Shown here in pieces: positions 61,934-64,000 of a stretch of 64,000 nt of DNA. The stretch is from UBA4416 sp943362175. GTDB lineage: Bacteria; Bacteroidota; Bacteroidia; B-17B0; Aurantibacillaceae. The stretch covers positions 119,143 to 183,142 of the forward strand of contig CALRIU020000011.1 in NCBI GenBank assembly GCA_943362175.1, written 5' to 3'. Position 1 is the first letter of the stretch. The number at the start of each line of letters is the position of its first letter. The position numbers and the translations under genes are program-made. The notes below the pieces were generated by a model that saw only the letters and a list, made by a program, of their open reading frames with translations, had not been told where the DNA came from and ran no database searches.

Positions 61934-62587
61934 ATGGAAAACGGAAAGATAAAACTCATCCTGGTAGATGACCATGAGCTGGTGCTGAAAGGCTTAAAGT
62001 CGATCCTCGTGCAGGAAAGGGACATGGAGGTGGTGGCAGAAGCCAGGAACGGCGCGGAGGCCCTGGCTCTCCTCGATCGCACGGATGCCGACATGATTGT
62101 TACGGATCTGAAAATGCCCCACATGTCGGGAATAGAGCTTACGCGACACGTGAAACAGCATTATCCACAGCTGAAGGTCCTGGTGCTTACCTTGTTCAAC
62201 GACCGGGAATACGTCAATGCGATACTCGAAGCGGAAGCGGAAGGCTATCTTTTGAAAAATGTGGAGCAGCCGGAATTGCTGCATGCTATCCGCCATATCA
62301 TGAACCATGGAACCTATTACTCCCAGGAGATTGTTTCGATCCTGACATCTGAACTCAAAGGGCGCCAGCATAAAAGCGATACGGTCCATGAGCTTTCGAA
62401 GCGTGAGCTGGAGATCATCGGCCTGATCTGCCAGGAATACTCGAGCACAGAGATCGCAGAAAAGCTGTTCATCAGTAAATCTACCGTGGATGTACACCGC
62501 AAGAACATCCTCCAGAAAACCGAAGCCAAAAACCTCGTAGGCCTCATCCGATTTGCCATCCAGCATGGCATTGTCAAGGATTTCTAA
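61934..62587 (+). CDS. NarL/FixJ-type response regulator
   Basis: This 217-residue protein has a receiver domain (LILVDDHELVLKGLKSIL; Asp58 in DMIVTDLKMP) and a C-terminal LuxR-type HTH (about 150-215: ELSKRELEIIGLICQEYSSTEIAEKLFISKSTVDVHRKNILQKT). It lies 4 bp after its cognate kinase. The next gene encodes a CUB protein, and a NarL-like palindrome lies in the gap. Confidence 0.93.
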   Translation: MENGKIKLILVDDHELVLKGLKSILVQERDMEVVAEARNGAEALALLDRTDADMIVTDLKMPHMSGIELTRHVKQHYPQLKVLVLTLFNDREYVNAILEAEAEGYLLKNVEQPELLHAIRHIMNHGTYYSQEIVSILTSELKGRQHKSDTVHELSKRELEIIGLICQEYSSTEIAEKLFISKSTVDVHRKNILQKTEAKNLVGLIRFAIQHGIVKDF

Positions 62588-62606
62588 ACCGTTAAAAACG
62601 AAAAAA

Positions 62607-62645
62607 TACCTACTTGTAGGTAATTACAATTACAAGCGATAGGTA
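62607..62645. promoter_or_regulatory. NarL-type 7-2-7 site plus extra heptamer
   Basis: TACCTAC-TT-GTAGGTA (62607-62622) is a perfect inverted repeat of two heptamers 2 bp apart, the 7-2-7 arrangement known for NarL. ATAGGTA at 62639-62645 is a further heptamer on the other strand (TACCTAT, which fits the TACYYMT consensus). Both lie between the NarL-type regulator and the CUB gene. Confidence 0.6.
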
Positions 62646-62702
62646 TCTTTACCGGTGCAAATACAGGGATATTTGCAGACCAATGCTTTTAAAATTTTCA
62701 TC

Positions 62703-64000
62703 ATGAGTACATTCTTTCGTCGCGTATTTTCAAAATACGGCCTGTTCATTCTTTTAGTCCTGTCGTTTATGACCGGAACCAGCCAAACGTATACGTTGAG
62801 CACCGGGACAGTAACAACCTGCTCCGGCACCTTTTATGATAATGGCGGGCCCGCAGCAAATTACATCCGTACCAACCTGACGGAAACGTTTGTATCTGCC
62901 ACAGGCAGCAGGCTTAAATTCGATTTCACCACTATGACGAATCTCAACGGTGCTTCGCTGAGCGTATACGACGGCCCTACAACGGCCTATCCGCTCATCG
63001 GTATTTATTCGGGGAGCACCTTCTCTGTGGAATCTACCGGATCGAGCCTGACCTTCTACTTCAGCGGAACAAGCTCAGGCACTTCGACAAGCGCCGGCTG
63101 GGAAGCCAGCATCAGCTGCACCACGCCGACCTTAACGCCCTACGCCATGGCAAACGGAACAGTGACTACCTGCTCGGGTATTTTTCATGATCCGGCAGGG
63201 CCTATAGCCAGTTATGCCAACAGCAACATCACCACACAAACGTTTTCTTCCGGCTCTTCCGATTTCATCAACTTTACCTTTACCAATTTTGATGTCGCTC
63301 TTGGCGATACGCTCTTCGCTTATGACGGAACCAGTGTTTCCGCACCATTGATCGGAAAATATACGGACACCCGTTTACCTGAAACCATTTCTTCCAGAAC
63401 GGGAAGCAGCCTTACTTTCCGGTTCAGCTCCAATGCCAGCACCGTAGACCTGGGTTGGCAGGCAATTATTAGCTGTTCCCCTACTCCTATCATTCCAACG
63501 CTCTTCACCATGCAAAACGGGGTGAGAAGTGTTTGCTCCGGCACCTTTTATGATAATGGCGGGCCCGCAGGAAATTACATCCGCACCAACCTGACGGAAA
63601 CGTTTGTGTCTGCCACAGGCAGCAGGCTCAAAGTTGATTTCAGCACCATGACCAACCTCAACGGTGCTTCGCTAAGTGTATACGATGGGCCGACAACGGC
63701 CTATCCGCTGATCGGGATCTATTCGGGGAGCACCTTCTCTGTGGAATCTACCGGATCGAGCCTTTGTTTTTACTTCAGCGGAACAAGCTCAGGCACCTCG
63801 ACAAGCGCCGGCTGGGAAGCCAGCATCAGCTGCACCACGCCGACCTTAACACCTTATACCATGAGCAACGGAACGGTGACTGCCTGCTCGGGCGTGTTCT
63901 TCGATCCGGCCGGACCGGCGGCAACTTATGCCAACAGCAACGTCACCACACAGACCTATTCTTCGGGATCGGCCAGCTTTATCAATTTCACCTTCACCAA
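62703..64000 (+). CDS. CUB-repeat secreted protein (partial, runs off window)
   Basis: The frame is open from ATG 62703 to the window end (about 432 residues seen). It starts with a signal-type stretch (MSTFFRRVFSKYGLFILLVLSFMTGTSQ), then four CUB-like domains of about 119 residues, each beginning TCSG-x-F-x-D-x-x-GP and ending with a GW-x-A-x-ISC strand. The first and third CUB-like domains are nearly identical in DNA, while the second and fourth differ more. The C-terminus, probably with more CUBs and a T9SS tail, is outside the window. It is likely secreted and under the upstream two-component pair. Confidence 0.85.
   Translation, partial: MSTFFRRVFSKYGLFILLVLSFMTGTSQTYTLSTGTVTTCSGTFYDNGGPAANYIRTNLTETFVSATGSRLKFDFTTMTNLNGASLSVYDGPTTAYPLIGIYSGSTFSVESTGSSLTFYFSGTSSGTSTSAGWEASISCTTPTLTPYAMANGTVTTCSGIFHDPAGPIASYANSNITTQTFSSGSSDFINFTFTNFDVALGDTLFAYDGTSVSAPLIGKYTDTRLPETISSRTGSSLTFRFSSNASTVDLGWQAIISCSPTPIIPTLFTMQNGVRSVCSGTFYDNGGPAGNYIRTNLTETFVSATGSRLKVDFSTMTNLNGASLSVYDGPTTAYPLIGIYSGSTFSVESTGSSLCFYFSGTSSGTSTSAGWEASISCTTPTLTPYTMSNGTVTACSGVFFDPAGPAATYANSNVTTQTYSSGSASFINFTFT

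Noticed and set aside
1..64000. CRISPR array
   Set aside because: I saw no evenly spaced direct repeats with unique spacers; repeats found are palindromic or protein-coding.

Overview
The window looks like chromosomal DNA of a free-living Bacteroidota, probably near the Chitinophagales/Sphingobacteriales/Cytophagales. The clues are a T9SS C-terminal sorting domain, GWxTD, GIN (DUF2807) and DUF2490 families, LytTR and two-component genes, Bacteroidota-type promoters (TTG, about 20 bp, TAnnTTTG), few Shine-Dalgarno sites, and the rpsU-xer-hpf gene order. I see no prophage, transposase or CRISPR array. One tRNA gene (Ser-TGA) is present.

Layout. 0-3.6 kb: polyhydroxyalkanoate genes (phaE partial at the left edge, phaJ, an unknown gene, phaB) and a YdeI-type gene. 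3.8-6.3 kb: a tetR / HMA-like / MFS efflux operon with a perfect TetR-type palindrome, then a ferredoxin. 6.4-11.3 kb: small stress-type genes (two GyrI-like proteins, DinB, a WYL regulator, DUF488). 11.4-18.1 kb: a rifamycin phosphotransferase (rph) with marR and a clear MarR operator, an FAD monooxygenase operon and AraC. 18.1-18.5 kb: a graveyard of gene 3' ends copied from the 25-28 kb locus. 18.5-25 kb: a secreted M43 metalloprotease, a tail-fibre-like surface protein, and a LytTR regulator with a LamG sensor kinase. 25-32.3 kb: GNAT, a VIT1-like transporter and a sulfide/persulfide module (two YeeE/YedE halves, thioredoxin, rhodanese, CstB-like dioxygenase-rhodanese, TauE exporter, Crp/Fnr regulator). 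32.6-34.7 kb: a SnoaL lipoprotein and AraC. 35-41.7 kb: GWxTD, glycosyltransferase, HMA, CrtI-like oxidoreductase, then hpf, xer and rpsU. 41.8-48.4 kb: lipoproteins, gamma-carbonic anhydrase and a giant YwqK-repeat protein. 49-56.6 kb: an Rrf2 regulator and the phenylacetate cluster (paaABC, two unexpected small genes, paaD, a sensor kinase, paaG; paaE divergent). 56.7-64 kb: AlkB-like, Na+/H+ antiporter, DUF389, a TPR kinase/NarL regulator pair, and a partial CUB-repeat secreted protein.

Most interesting signals: (i) two sulfur-module promoters that share a 24-bp operator and an identically spaced -7 element; (ii) a compound intergenic repeat family in at least three copies, with swappable palindromic inserts; (iii) the decayed fusion of gene 3' ends at 18.2-18.4 kb; (iv) a NarL-like 7-2-7 palindrome between the NarL-type regulator and the CUB protein; (v) two small genes inside the paa operon, one of only 35 codons; (vi) a CUB gene whose alternate repeats differ sharply in identity; (vii) the rph-marR operator. 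All calls come from reading the sequence and remembered family knowledge; no searches were run.
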